From Candidatus Methanoperedens nitratireducens (GTDB lineage: Archaea; Halobacteriota; Methanosarcinia; Methanosarcinales; Methanoperedenaceae): a stretch of DNA of 48,520 nucleotides. The position numbers and the translations under genes were made by a program. The stretch is taken from assembly GCF_000685155.1 (NCBI RefSeq), contig NZ_JMIY01000007.1:394808-443327 (forward strand). The letters run 5' to 3'. Positions 18,897-26,606 of the stretch are shown one piece after another. Within the stretch, counting starts at the first letter, position 1. Every line of letters starts with the position of its first letter. The notes under the pieces were generated by a model, which made no database searches, was not told where the DNA came from, and worked only from the letters and a program-made list of their open reading frames with translations.

Positions 18897-19208
18897 ATGG
18901 CTCAAAAAGCGAGGATACGTCTATCAGGTACCAGTCCGTCTACCCTTGATGGGATATGTTCACAGGTAAAAGAAATAGCACAGAGAACAGGCGTGAACAT
19001 CTCAGGCCCTGTTCCTCTGCCTACTAAGAAACTGGTGGTGCCGTGCAGGAAGTCACCAGACGGTGAAGGGAGTGCAACATGGGATCACTGGGAGATGAGG
19101 GTTCATAAGAGGCTCATCGACCTTGATGCAGATGAGCGGGCGCTGCGCCAGTTAATGCGCATACAGGTGCCCAAGGATATCAGCATAGAGATTGTTTTGA
19201 CAAGCTAA
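18897..19208 (+). CDS. rps10: Small ribosomal subunit protein S10 (uS10)
   Basis: 103 residues, full family length. Conserved uS10 segments include [55 protein letters not shown]-like and [13 protein letters not shown]. It belongs to the 30S head and follows EF-1alpha in the same operon. Confidence 0.98.
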   Translation: MAQKARIRLSGTSPSTLDGICSQVKEIAQRTGVNISGPVPLPTKKLVVPCRKSPDGEGSATWDHWEMRVHKRLIDLDADERALRQLMRIQVPKDISIEIVLTS

Positions 19209-19252
19209 ACTTGTTATGGATAGGCATGGGTTAGATTATGACCCGGCCTTAT

Positions 19253-20134
19253 CTATGATAAAAAGTAGTAGGCTATCTGATTCAGGATATCATAACCAAA
19301 CCAGGCCAGTAGATAGAATCTCGGCGCCCTTGATAGGAAAACTGCAAGCCAGTATTTTTTAATATCGTAGTTAACATATCCTGCTATAAGTCTGAAGGGC
19401 TCAAATGGTAGAGGGGTAAATCCACCAAAGACTATCCAGAAGAATGCACGTTTCTTAAACCTGTCCAGGTAAGGTTCGATCTTTTTATAAAATTTTGTGT
19501 TTTTAGTTAAGTTCATCCCGATGTAATAATCTACTGTTGACCCCATAGTACTGCCCACCCCGCCAAGGATAGCAATCACAGCAAAATCTGCGATATGTGA
19601 TGCTCCAGCGGCAACAACGGCAGTGTCGCTAGGAAGCGGAATAAGCGTGCTGGATACTGTCATGAATATAAAATAATTCAGCAGGATATTCACCTTGGCA
19701 TAGTAGAGGAAAGTGAAAAGTAAAGAGAGTTCAATAAAAATAACTTTCTTCTGGCCAAAATAAGCAGAAATCCCCCGAACATTTAATTCATTGATGTCTC
19801 TGTATATATTGAGGGAATAGACTCTATTTGAGAATGGATACAGTATCGGCACACCGCGGTCAGAGGCCAGTCTTATCACTGTACTTGATGTTAAGATAAG
19901 AAATGAGATTTCAAAATATGGCTGTTCAAAAGAAAAGATTAATTGCATAATCAGCACCACAGCAGTAATAAATATAGCAAAAAAAGGAGTGAAAAAAATA
20001 TTTCCGCTTCTCCTGATAAAAATACTCAGACTGACTGGTATGGAAAGAAACAGGAGGGATAAAAAGGCAATTTTTAGACCTGGTTCAAAAAATAGGGCAA
20101 TCAAGAGTGTAATAAGAATATTTCCACCTATCAT
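19253..20134 (-). CDS. VTT/DedA-like integral membrane protein
   Basis: 293 residues. Three or four hydrophobic helices make the N-terminal part. Residues about 150-290 carry the VTT (SNARE-associated/DedA) pattern: VSSTLIPLPSDTAVVAAGA, a GxxGSTMGSTVDYYIGM stretch and FGGFTPLPFEPFRLIAGYV with re-entrant proline-containing motifs. The family is linked to lipid scrambling or transport. Its start is two bases after the stop of the upstream phosphodiesterase-type gene, so the two are one operon, suggesting lipid or envelope work. Confidence 0.75.
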   Translation of the reverse strand: MIGGNILITLLIALFFEPGLKIAFLSLLFLSIPVSLSIFIRRSGNIFFTPFFAIFITAVVLIMQLIFSFEQPYFEISFLILTSSTVIRLASDRGVPILYPFSNRVYSLNIYRDINELNVRGISAYFGQKKVIFIELSLLFTFLYYAKVNILLNYFIFMTVSSTLIPLPSDTAVVAAGASHIADFAVIAILGGVGSTMGSTVDYYIGMNLTKNTKFYKKIEPYLDRFKKRAFFWIVFGGFTPLPFEPFRLIAGYVNYDIKKYWLAVFLSRAPRFYLLAWFGYDILNQIAYYFLS

Positions 20135-20136
20135 TA

Positions 20137-21441
20137 TCAGATTACCTCAAGATAATCATTCATAAGTGTGTATATATCAGTAGTCCTAAGAAGTCCTGTT
20201 TCAATTTTTTTATTTAAAATTACAGGCACATTCATATGCTCCTTTAGAAGAGAGCCATGGGAAGCCCTGTGCTCCGGGATCTCAAAAGTGCGCAGATCAT
20301 ACCCATTATCGGCAGTAACAATGATATCACCGCTTCGTGCACTTCTGAATATCTGGGCTATCTGAACAATGGAATCAGGGTAATTACTGGCAAATGTGAT
20401 CTCATGCCACTTATTTTCCCCCAGCCACTCGCCAGAGAATGATCCTAAGCCCAGTGGATCACCTCTGATCATCTCATACTTATATCTATTTTCACTCTGC
20501 TGTATTATTGCTTCCTGATCTCCTTTATTGATCCTGATTCCTCCATTCTTAGAGAGGATCAGATCAATTCCCTTTATATTGGACAATTTTTTCTTGATTT
20601 TTTCTTTATTGTGATCTGTATGTCCTTTTTCGAAATAAATGTGAGCCATAGAATTACCGCTCTCTGCTACAAATAAATCGTGCCCATTTTTGATGTTGAG
20701 AGGATAGCTTCTTACTGAGAAACCCATGAGTTTTAGTACTTTTACCAGGCCTATATGAGTGTGTGTATCAGTCAATCCATGATCACTTGTTATTATAAAC
20801 AGGTAATCTTCATACTGGTCTTCTAATAAACGTTGTATTTTCCCAATATTATTATCAAATAACTCATACGCTCTCAATACCTTATGGTGCATACAACCGT
20901 TTCTGTGACTTAATTCATCAATAGAGGCAAAAAGCGTTACTATCAATTGGAATTTCTTTTTTCTTAGAATATGGGTTGTGTAATCAAGTCCTAACCTGTC
21001 AAAATTGGTCCAGGTATTAAAGATATGGGAAATAAAATGTCCATATGCAAATATCTTCTTTGTAGCGCCTCTGCTTACAGGCTCAAAAATACTTGCTGAA
21101 ATAAATTTTTCATATATGGTCTTTGAGAACCGTCCCATGTCTTCATTTAATCCATCTCCTTTAAGATAGCCGTATGGCGAGGTATATGATTGTGTCCTGG
21201 TCTTTCTCGCTCTTTCCATCCATCTTATACCAGGGATATTGCAGTCACCCGGATATCTACCAAGAAAAAATGGGATATGGGCAGGACCTGTGGCTGTGGG
21301 GAACGTGGAGGTTATTGTGCTGTATGTACCGTTCTGTATGATCTTTTCTAGATTAGGCAGTTGTCTTTGTGCTAAAAGTCTATTGATAATATCGCCCCTT
21401 GCACCATCCATTAGCAAAAAAACTACAGCCTTTTCAACCAT
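20137..21441 (-). CDS. Alkaline-phosphatase-superfamily phosphodiesterase/nucleotide pyrophosphatase
   Basis: 434 residues. Active-site elements: VFLLMDGARGDI near 7-18, nucleophile Thr in FPTATGPAHIPFFLGRYPG near 50-66, ITSDHGLTDTHTHIG near 215 and a late HRASHGSL near 395. These supply the two-metal site of type I phosphodiesterases. The substrate is unknown, and no clear signal peptide or transmembrane segment is seen. It is co-transcribed with a VTT membrane protein, consistent with phospholipid or polyisoprenol chemistry by inference. Confidence 0.8.
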   Translation of the reverse strand: MVEKAVVFLLMDGARGDIINRLLAQRQLPNLEKIIQNGTYSTITSTFPTATGPAHIPFFLGRYPGDCNIPGIRWMERARKTRTQSYTSPYGYLKGDGLNEDMGRFSKTIYEKFISASIFEPVSRGATKKIFAYGHFISHIFNTWTNFDRLGLDYTTHILRKKKFQLIVTLFASIDELSHRNGCMHHKVLRAYELFDNNIGKIQRLLEDQYEDYLFIITSDHGLTDTHTHIGLVKVLKLMGFSVRSYPLNIKNGHDLFVAESGNSMAHIYFEKGHTDHNKEKIKKKLSNIKGIDLILSKNGGIRINKGDQEAIIQQSENRYKYEMIRGDPLGLGSFSGEWLGENKWHEITFASNYPDSIVQIAQIFRSARSGDIIVTADNGYDLRTFEIPEHRASHGSLLKEHMNVPVILNKKIETGLLRTTDIYTLMNDYLEVI

Positions 21442-21582
21442 TTTATTTCTCCATCCCTGTATTCTCGATGTCTCTGATAAACAAATGCATTATACTCTTA
21501 GGTGTGTTTTTAAGTTGTATGAAAATTGCGGTCATACAAAAGGGATTAATATGATATGAACATAAACTACTATCAGGGGGTA

Positions 21583-22092
21583 ATGTACTTGAGAGCACTA
21601 ATGATAAGTGCGGATAATTTTGAGGATCTGGAGCTCTTCTATCCGCTCTACCGATTAAAAGAAGAGGGGGTCACGGTTAAAGTAGCATCCATGAGAGAAG
21701 GAAAAATTACAGGAAAACATGGGTATCCAGTCGATGTGGATCTGACCCTGGATGAAGTAAAGCCTGATGAGTTCGATATGCTTGTTCTTCCAGGCGGAAG
21801 AGCGCCAGAGAAAGTAAGACTTGATAAAAATGCGCTTGAGATTGCAAGATTTTTTTTCCACCAGAATAAACCAGTTGGGGCAATATGCCACGGCGTGCAG
21901 ACGCTCATTTCGGCAGGAGTGATAGAGGGGCGGAGAGCCACATGCTATATCGGCATCAGGGATGACCTTATATCCGCAGGGGCGCATTACGAGGATAAAG
22001 AAGTTGTAGTGGATGGCAACCTCATCACCTCAAGGGACCCGGATGATCTTCCTGCTTTCGGGAGGGAACTTATCAAGATATTGAAGAAGTAA
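21583..22092 (+). CDS. DJ-1/PfpI family protein
   Basis: About 169 residues from the ATG at 21583 (MYLRALMISAD), which has GGGGG five bases upstream; an upstream ATG at 21556 is less favoured. The class I amidotransferase-like fold shows NFEDLELFYPLYRLKEEG and VLPGGRAP. The nucleophile elbow AICHGVQTL carries the reactive cysteine (near residue 106), and RDPDDLPAFGREL closes it. Family members act as glyoxalases, deglycases or chaperones; annotations as protease are weak. Confidence 0.85.
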   Translation: MYLRALMISADNFEDLELFYPLYRLKEEGVTVKVASMREGKITGKHGYPVDVDLTLDEVKPDEFDMLVLPGGRAPEKVRLDKNALEIARFFFHQNKPVGAICHGVQTLISAGVIEGRRATCYIGIRDDLISAGAHYEDKEVVVDGNLITSRDPDDLPAFGRELIKILKK

Positions 22093-22209
22093 TACTGTAT
22101 CTGTTTGCCGTGAACATGCTCGTTCATATCACAGAAGGGAATACCTTCACAATGTCAGAGAAATAGACAGGCATTTCAGCTTTTTACTTTTTAGCCTTGC
22201 CCTCTTTTA

Positions 22210-22248
22210 TCACATTACAATGGGCGCGCCAAAGGTTAAATCCTCAAG
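22210..22248 (-). pseudogene. Duplicate of the last codons of the RaSEA gene (att-like repeat, left)
   Basis: On the minus strand this reads LEDLTFGAPIVM and stop. The intact RaSEA ends LEDFTFGAPIV and stop at 25579. The shared block is 33 bases (22216-22248 versus 25582-25614) with 29 identities. All four differences fall at third codon positions; three are synonymous and one is F to L. Homology stops at the leucine codon, so this is a short tail, as left by site-specific or homologous integration. Confidence 0.6.
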
Positions 22249-22284
22249 ATTGTAAAAAAGCCTGGTGTTTATAGAAAACGAAAC

Positions 22285-22344
22285 AACGAACTTAAAACTA
22301 ACTCAAAACGAACTTCCGGAGTTCGTACAAGTTCGTTCAGTTCG
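22285..22344. repeat. Clustered AACGAACTT / AGTTCG direct and inverted repeats
   Basis: AACGAACTT occurs at 22285-22293 and 22307-22315, exactly 22 bases apart. Its reverse complement AAGTTCGTT is at 22329-22337, and extra AGTTCG half-sites are at 22320 and 22339. A nested hairpin CGAACT..AGTTCG is centred near 22318. It could be an operator array or a recombination-accessory site. Confidence 0.5.
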
Positions 22345-22502
22345 ATGTTAATATTATCTACCCTCTGATGCCGATTTTTACTGAAATACTAAATACTTTC
22401 GGTAAGTATATGTGATCCTCAGATCGTTACAAAATTCATCCAATTTGACGCCATGTAAATTCACAGGTAACATTATAAATAGATATATGCAAAATAACAA
22501 CT

Positions 22503-22697
22503 ATGAAATTCAAAGTCATCATTAGAGAAGGCGAAGATGGCTGGTATGTAGTTGAAGTCCCTTCGCTTCCAGGCTGCATCTCACAGGGCAAGACAAAAAA
22601 AGAAGCCCTTGAGAATATAAAAGAAGCTATCGAACTCTACCTTGAGCCAGAAGATGATCTTTCCTTAGTAGGTGCAGGGCAGGTTGCAAAGGTATAA
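22503..22697 (+). CDS. hicB: HicB-family antitoxin-like protein, apparently solitary
   Basis: 64 residues. The core FKVIIREGEDGWYVVEVPSL, PGCISQGKTKKEALENIKEAIELYL is the classic partial RNase-H-fold HicB domain. A HicA toxin would normally adjoin, but no HicA-like frame is found on either side. A TATA-like TTATAAATA lies about 25-32 bases upstream, implying a leaderless transcript. It may act as a free antitoxin or be degenerate. Confidence 0.7.
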   Translation: MKFKVIIREGEDGWYVVEVPSLPGCISQGKTKKEALENIKEAIELYLEPEDDLSLVGAGQVAKV

Positions 22698-22921
22698 GAG
22701 TAATGCCAATATTTACCAGTGCCCCTGTTTTAGCTCCAAAAATTGTCGCACAGTTAAGATGCTCTAACAAATGCATATAACACCTATGCTTTGCAGTCAC
22801 TAAACCCCACACTGGAAAGTGCAAGGCATCAGTAAGTATGCTCATGGATTCGATATTTCAATCGGTTCATTGGTTCTCTATGTTTATTTATACAGGCGCA
22901 AGGTCATGAATTGATTGTTTT

Positions 22922-23116
22922 ATGCATTTAGATTGTGCTATTTGTAAAAAACCTCTTGCTGAACATCAAACTGTTGAGTACGCTCTAATCAAAATGATAA
23001 CGTGGCATTGCAATCCCCAACATGCCCGATGTATAACCATTGGAGGCGATTGTTTAGATAAAACGCCAGATTGGTTCAAAGACGCAATGCCAGATTGGTT
23101 TAGAAAAGCATTATAA
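22922..23116 (+). CDS. Cys-rich 64-residue protein of unknown function
   Basis: 64 residues. Four cysteine-containing elements (DCAICKKPLAEHQ, WHCNPQHARC, GGDCL) could bind zinc. The C terminus repeats itself: TPDWFKDA then MPDWFRKA. An ATG with an AT-rich upstream region is available. I do not recognise it. It lies about 100 bases before the dual-OB-like gene in the same direction and may be part of the island module or an unrelated small protein. Confidence 0.4.
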   Translation: MHLDCAICKKPLAEHQTVEYALIKMITWHCNPQHARCITIGGDCLDKTPDWFKDAMPDWFRKAL

Positions 23117-23220
23117 TGGAATGAATTCTGATGTCCTTTGGTGTTTGTTCTGAGGTATGGTAGCGTTATTAGTGGTCAATAATGAAAAAATTTTATTGGT
23201 TAGGTTATCTGTTTATAGAT

Positions 23221-23874
23221 ATGATGACAGAGATCGTGAATCTACATGTTTTAGCGATAGCAAGACCTACAAAGAGTGTAGTCTGCGTTGCTGGTATAAA
23301 TGACAATGGTGAGTGGATAAGACCACAAAGAATATTTGAGGATGATATCAAACAAGGTACTAAAATCAATTTTGATATCTTTGGAATTACAAAAATTTAT
23401 GTGGAACCTTGGAAAGGGAAAACAATTCGACCTGAAGACCGTTATTTAATAAAAGCAGTTGGAAAAACGCCTGAATTAACGAGATATATGTCAGAATCAG
23501 AAATCCATAAATTCTTAGAATCACATTTAGATTCATCTGTGGAATCAGCATTTAATAATGGAAGAACATTAGGATTAATTAAACCACGAAATATAATTAG
23601 ATTATATAGCGATATCAATAAAATTAGAATTACTTTCCAAGACTCTTTGGGGAACCAATTCACATGGCCAGTAAGAGATGAATCATTTTATAAAAAATTA
23701 TCTACTTATGAAGAGAAATATCCAGCCAATTTCGTAGAGGAATATTATAAGTGTATGCAAAAAAGCATTACTTATTTCGCTATTGGTTTAACACAAATTT
23801 ATGAAAACAATATAAACGCTGAATACGGCGGATGGCCAATGATAGTAGGAATTCACTGTTTAAAGAGGAAATAA
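23221..23874 (+). CDS. Dual-OB-domain-like protein, island gene 1
   Basis: About 217 residues from tandem ATGs at 23221/23224 (MMTEIVNLHVLAIARPTKS). A longer start at 23182 is open, but an AT-rich TATA-like AAAATTTTA there argues for the later one. The pattern VLAIARPTKSVVCVAGINDNGEWIRPQR and later LIKPRNIIRL, IRITFQDSLG resembles the dual OB-fold family found next to DUF488 genes; this recognition is from memory. AGA/TTA-rich codons differ from flanking genes. Six bases separate it from the first DUF488 gene. Confidence 0.6.
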   Translation: MMTEIVNLHVLAIARPTKSVVCVAGINDNGEWIRPQRIFEDDIKQGTKINFDIFGITKIYVEPWKGKTIRPEDRYLIKAVGKTPELTRYMSESEIHKFLESHLDSSVESAFNNGRTLGLIKPRNIIRLYSDINKIRITFQDSLGNQFTWPVRDESFYKKLSTYEEKYPANFVEEYYKCMQKSITYFAIGLTQIYENNINAEYGGWPMIVGIHCLKRK

Positions 23875-23880
23875 ACACTT

Positions 23881-24327
23881 ATGGATGAAAAGAAGGAAAT
23901 ATTTACTGTTGGATTCGCCCAAAAATCTGCTGAGGATTTAATTAAAACATTAAAAAGTAATAACATAACTAAAATTTTGGATATCAGATTAAGCCCAAAT
24001 TCACAACAAGCAGGTTATGCAAAACAAGACACTTTAGAATATATACTTAGATTAAATGACATTAAATATGAACACAATGCTTTATTAGCGCCAACAAAAG
24101 GAATTTTAGAACATTATCGAAAAGAAGGAGATTGGGAAAAATATGAAAAAAATTTTAATTTATTGCTTGAGCATAGAAAATCAAACTTAAAAATTAATTT
24201 GGATGATAAAGAAAATGGACGGATATGTTTATTATGTACCGAACCAGAACATAGTAAATGTCACAGAAAATTGGTAGCGGAATATTTAGCAAAGCAATTG
24301 AAAAATGTTACAATAATTCATATATGA
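23881..24327 (+). CDS. DUF488 protein, island gene 2
   Basis: 148 residues. The DUF488 signature is complete: FTVGFAQKSAEDLI near 8-22, ILDIRLSPNSQQAGY near 38-52 and the C-terminal CLLCTEPEHSKCHRKLVAEYL near 117-138 with its conserved C..C...CHR. The biochemical role of the family is not established; a nucleic-acid or nucleotide active site using the Cys-His-Arg motif is a guess. It starts six bases after the dual-OB gene and reads as one transcript with it. Confidence 0.8.
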   Translation: MDEKKEIFTVGFAQKSAEDLIKTLKSNNITKILDIRLSPNSQQAGYAKQDTLEYILRLNDIKYEHNALLAPTKGILEHYRKEGDWEKYEKNFNLLLEHRKSNLKINLDDKENGRICLLCTEPEHSKCHRKLVAEYLAKQLKNVTIIHI

Positions 24328-24363
24328 TCACGCTTGTAATGAAATATTTGAAGTGATATTTTA

Positions 24364-25167
24364 ATGGTAAAGATTTCAATAGAAATAGATGCACAATTAA
24401 AAAATCAATTTAAGAGTCTTGCTATAGAGAAATTTGGTAAAAAAAAGAATTTTTTGGCATTGGCTTTAAATGAAGCAATTGATAGATGGATTTCCGAATT
24501 TAAGCTTCCTAATAAAACATTTGAAGATTTTAGTGATTCAAAAGAATCTACTCAAAAATATGCTGACGTTGTAATTGAAGGTTCATCTAAAAATTTGTTA
24601 GAATCAAAAGAAGTGAACTTAAAAGATTTTCAAGATACTAATATAAAATTATTTTACACTATAGGATATCAGAATAAGAATATAAATTTTTTCATAGAAC
24701 TTTTAAAGAAAAAGGGGATAAAGACGCTTGTCGATATTAGGCGGAATATAAATAGTAAGAAAGAAAATTTTTCTGGAGTTGAGTTAGAACATATACTTCG
24801 TCAGCATCAAATAATATACGTATCTTTACCAATATTAGGCCCTCCTTCAGAGATGCGCTACGAATTATATAATACTAAAAATTATCATATTTTTTTCGAT
24901 AAATTTAGAAATTATTTAAAAAATAATATAAATAATTTGAAGAAAATAAATAAACTTACATTTCCAATATGTCTTTTATGTTATGAAGATAAAGCATCTG
25001 AATGTCATAGAAGCATTGTGGCAGAGAAATTAATAGAACTTAATAATGAATGGATGGTTGAGCATATCGAATTAGCTAAAAAAGAGTGGATATCTGAAAA
25101 AGATTTAACAAGCTTTGATGTTAAGATTGAAAACGCCAATAGCCAAATAAGCATGAATGAAGCATGA
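24364..25167 (+). CDS. Ribbon-helix-helix-like segment fused to DUF488, island gene 3
   Basis: 267 residues. Residues 1-46 (VKISIEIDAQLKNQF, FLALALNEAIDRWI) look like a ribbon-helix-helix or Met-repressor-type DNA-binding unit. After a linker, residues about 97-235 form a second DUF488 domain: FYTIGYQNKNINFFI, LVDIRRNINS and CLLCYEDKASECHRSIVAEKL. It is 36 bases downstream of the first DUF488 gene. The two DUF488 domains are divergent, so this is not a recent duplication. The RHH unit might make this the autoregulator of the module. Confidence 0.65.
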   Translation: MVKISIEIDAQLKNQFKSLAIEKFGKKKNFLALALNEAIDRWISEFKLPNKTFEDFSDSKESTQKYADVVIEGSSKNLLESKEVNLKDFQDTNIKLFYTIGYQNKNINFFIELLKKKGIKTLVDIRRNINSKKENFSGVELEHILRQHQIIYVSLPILGPPSEMRYELYNTKNYHIFFDKFRNYLKNNINNLKKINKLTFPICLLCYEDKASECHRSIVAEKLIELNNEWMVEHIELAKKEWISEKDLTSFDVKIENANSQISMNEA

Positions 25168-25578
25168 ATGTTTAAATTTTAAAGTCGTGAGCACTTAATT
25201 CATTATGTATTAGCGCCGATGTCCAGAAATTTGTATTCATGTCAGTTTTTGCTTTTTTCCATTTACTGTATTAAAAGTTTAAGTATGATATACCCCACAT
25301 TTCGACCCATGTGCCAACACATATCGATTCTTTATTCATTTCAGGAAAAAAAATACGTTTGCGCTAAAGGAGGGTACGGAATATGGTTTGAATATCCTTG
25401 TGCGCTTAATTTTCAGTTTTGAGGAAGGTTGTTCTTGATTCCATCGCCTTTCGGGAGCATGAGAACGAGCGCGGAGGACAGTCACAAACCCCGTACGATG
25501 TACGAGGCCTGTACATAGCGTTTATTACTGCTTGAGGGTATTGAGTTTAAATTACCGGATCTCTACGCGGGTATTTAA
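25168..25578. other. 411-base stretch at right edge of the island, no gene seen
   Basis: Between the second DUF488 and the RaSEA stop. A 67-codon frame (25219-25422) has no recognisable motif or ribosome-binding site. GTAC-rich short palindromes (near 25494-25517) are present. No integrase remnant was seen. Confidence 0.4.
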
Positions 25579-26601
25579 CTATACAATCGGCGCGCCGAAG
25601 GTGAAGTCCTCAAGCTCAACCACTTTTCTCCATAATTCCTTACACTCGCAGTCAAGGTTATTAAAAACCCCTGTATCCTGGGTCAATGAGAAAACACGTA
25701 TAGCCTCGGCCACATCCCTATCGCATTTCCCGCAATTATGCGGGCCGCGCGCTGAACCCGCAGCAACTGGGTCGGATATTATGACGGTGTCAGGGTTTGA
25801 TTCCTTACCGGTTCTCAGGACTTCCACAGCACTCCAAAGCCAGGGAGGGCGGTAATCCCCGCGCTCAAACATCTCATCCACAAGTGTTCCTCTCTGGACA
25901 TTGCAGAGATTGATTGATATTGTTTCAGCGTAAGGCGCAGTGTCATTGATGGAGCGTATCATGTCGTTAATAGCGGCGCCCTCTGAGAGAAAAGCAGGCT
26001 TAAGAAGCAGGTAGGCCTTGACTGTCACACCCTCAAGCCTTGCAGCATTGCTTGCCCTGATAAAATCCGAGAACGAAAAGCCCTTATTGATGCAATCGTT
26101 CCGTATCACATCGTTGCTCGTCTCAAGCCCGATAGCCACCTCAAACCTTTTACCAAGGCTTGCTCTGGATCGGGAGAGCGTCTCCTGCGTAATATATTCA
26201 GGTCGTGTCTCTGCAATGACCTTTTTCACACGGCTATCTTCACCGAGGCGAGAGAGCATCTCCTGTCTTGTCTCTGCACCAATCTCGCAGTCATCTAAGA
26301 AGCTGCCTGAGGTGAATATCTTTACAATGAGATCCTCATCCCTGCATCGTAAGAATGCATTCTCGAACTGCTTTATCAGATCATCATGCAATGGAGGCTT
26401 CTGTGCGCTGTCATAGACATACCCGCACATAGCGCAGTTACCCCATCTGCATCCTCCTGTCTGAAAAATCACGGTGAGCGTAGCAATTGTCTTTCCATCA
26501 AGCAGATCCTTCCCGATCCATACAGCCGTGGGTTTATCAGGCCGATTGATTTTGAATCTCTGTCTTGAGCGGATATCGCGTATAACTTTAGTGAGTGACA
26601 T
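25579..26601 (-). CDS. raSEA: Archaeosine biosynthesis radical SAM protein RaSEA
   Basis: 340 residues. The radical SAM cluster is GGCRWGNCAMCGY near 50-62 (C-x4-C-x2-C). Downstream are ETRPEYI, a TIM-barrel strand pattern (VAIGLETSNDVIRN) and C-terminal cysteines CGKC and CECKEL. In euryarchaea RaSEA with ArcS converts the tRNA G15 lysine-preQ0 adduct to archaeosine. It is two codons' distance from the GMP synthase gene, and probably co-transcribed. The last 33 coding bases have a diverged copy at 22216-22248. Confidence 0.85.
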   Translation of the reverse strand: MSLTKVIRDIRSRQRFKINRPDKPTAVWIGKDLLDGKTIATLTVIFQTGGCRWGNCAMCGYVYDSAQKPPLHDDLIKQFENAFLRCRDEDLIVKIFTSGSFLDDCEIGAETRQEMLSRLGEDSRVKKVIAETRPEYITQETLSRSRASLGKRFEVAIGLETSNDVIRNDCINKGFSFSDFIRASNAARLEGVTVKAYLLLKPAFLSEGAAINDMIRSINDTAPYAETISINLCNVQRGTLVDEMFERGDYRPPWLWSAVEVLRTGKESNPDTVIISDPVAAGSARGPHNCGKCDRDVAEAIRVFSLTQDTGVFNNLDCECKELWRKVVELEDFTFGAPIV

Positions 26602-26606
26602 TTTCC

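Larger units (their letters stand above)
22093..22502. other. 410-base stretch: left boundary of an accessory island
   Basis: No gene is seen. It holds a remnant of the RaSEA 3' end on the minus strand (22210-22248) and a cluster of GAACTT/AGTTCG direct and inverted motifs (22285-22344). An AT-rich promoter region (TTATAAATA near 22470-22478) lies ahead of the HicB gene. Confidence 0.6.

Noticed and set aside
22698-22850. Possible HicA toxin downstream of HicB
   Set aside because: The short frame (MPIFTSAPVLAPKIVAQL) and the other frames lack the HicA catalytic-His motif GSHxxxxxP and any similarity to its conserved core.
25219-25422. 67-codon frame at the right edge of the island
   Set aside because: Random-looking sequence with no ribosome-binding site and no recognised motif.
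26018-26416. Plus-strand frames across RaSEA
   Set aside because: RaSEA has its radical SAM motif and neighbours; these frames are shadows.
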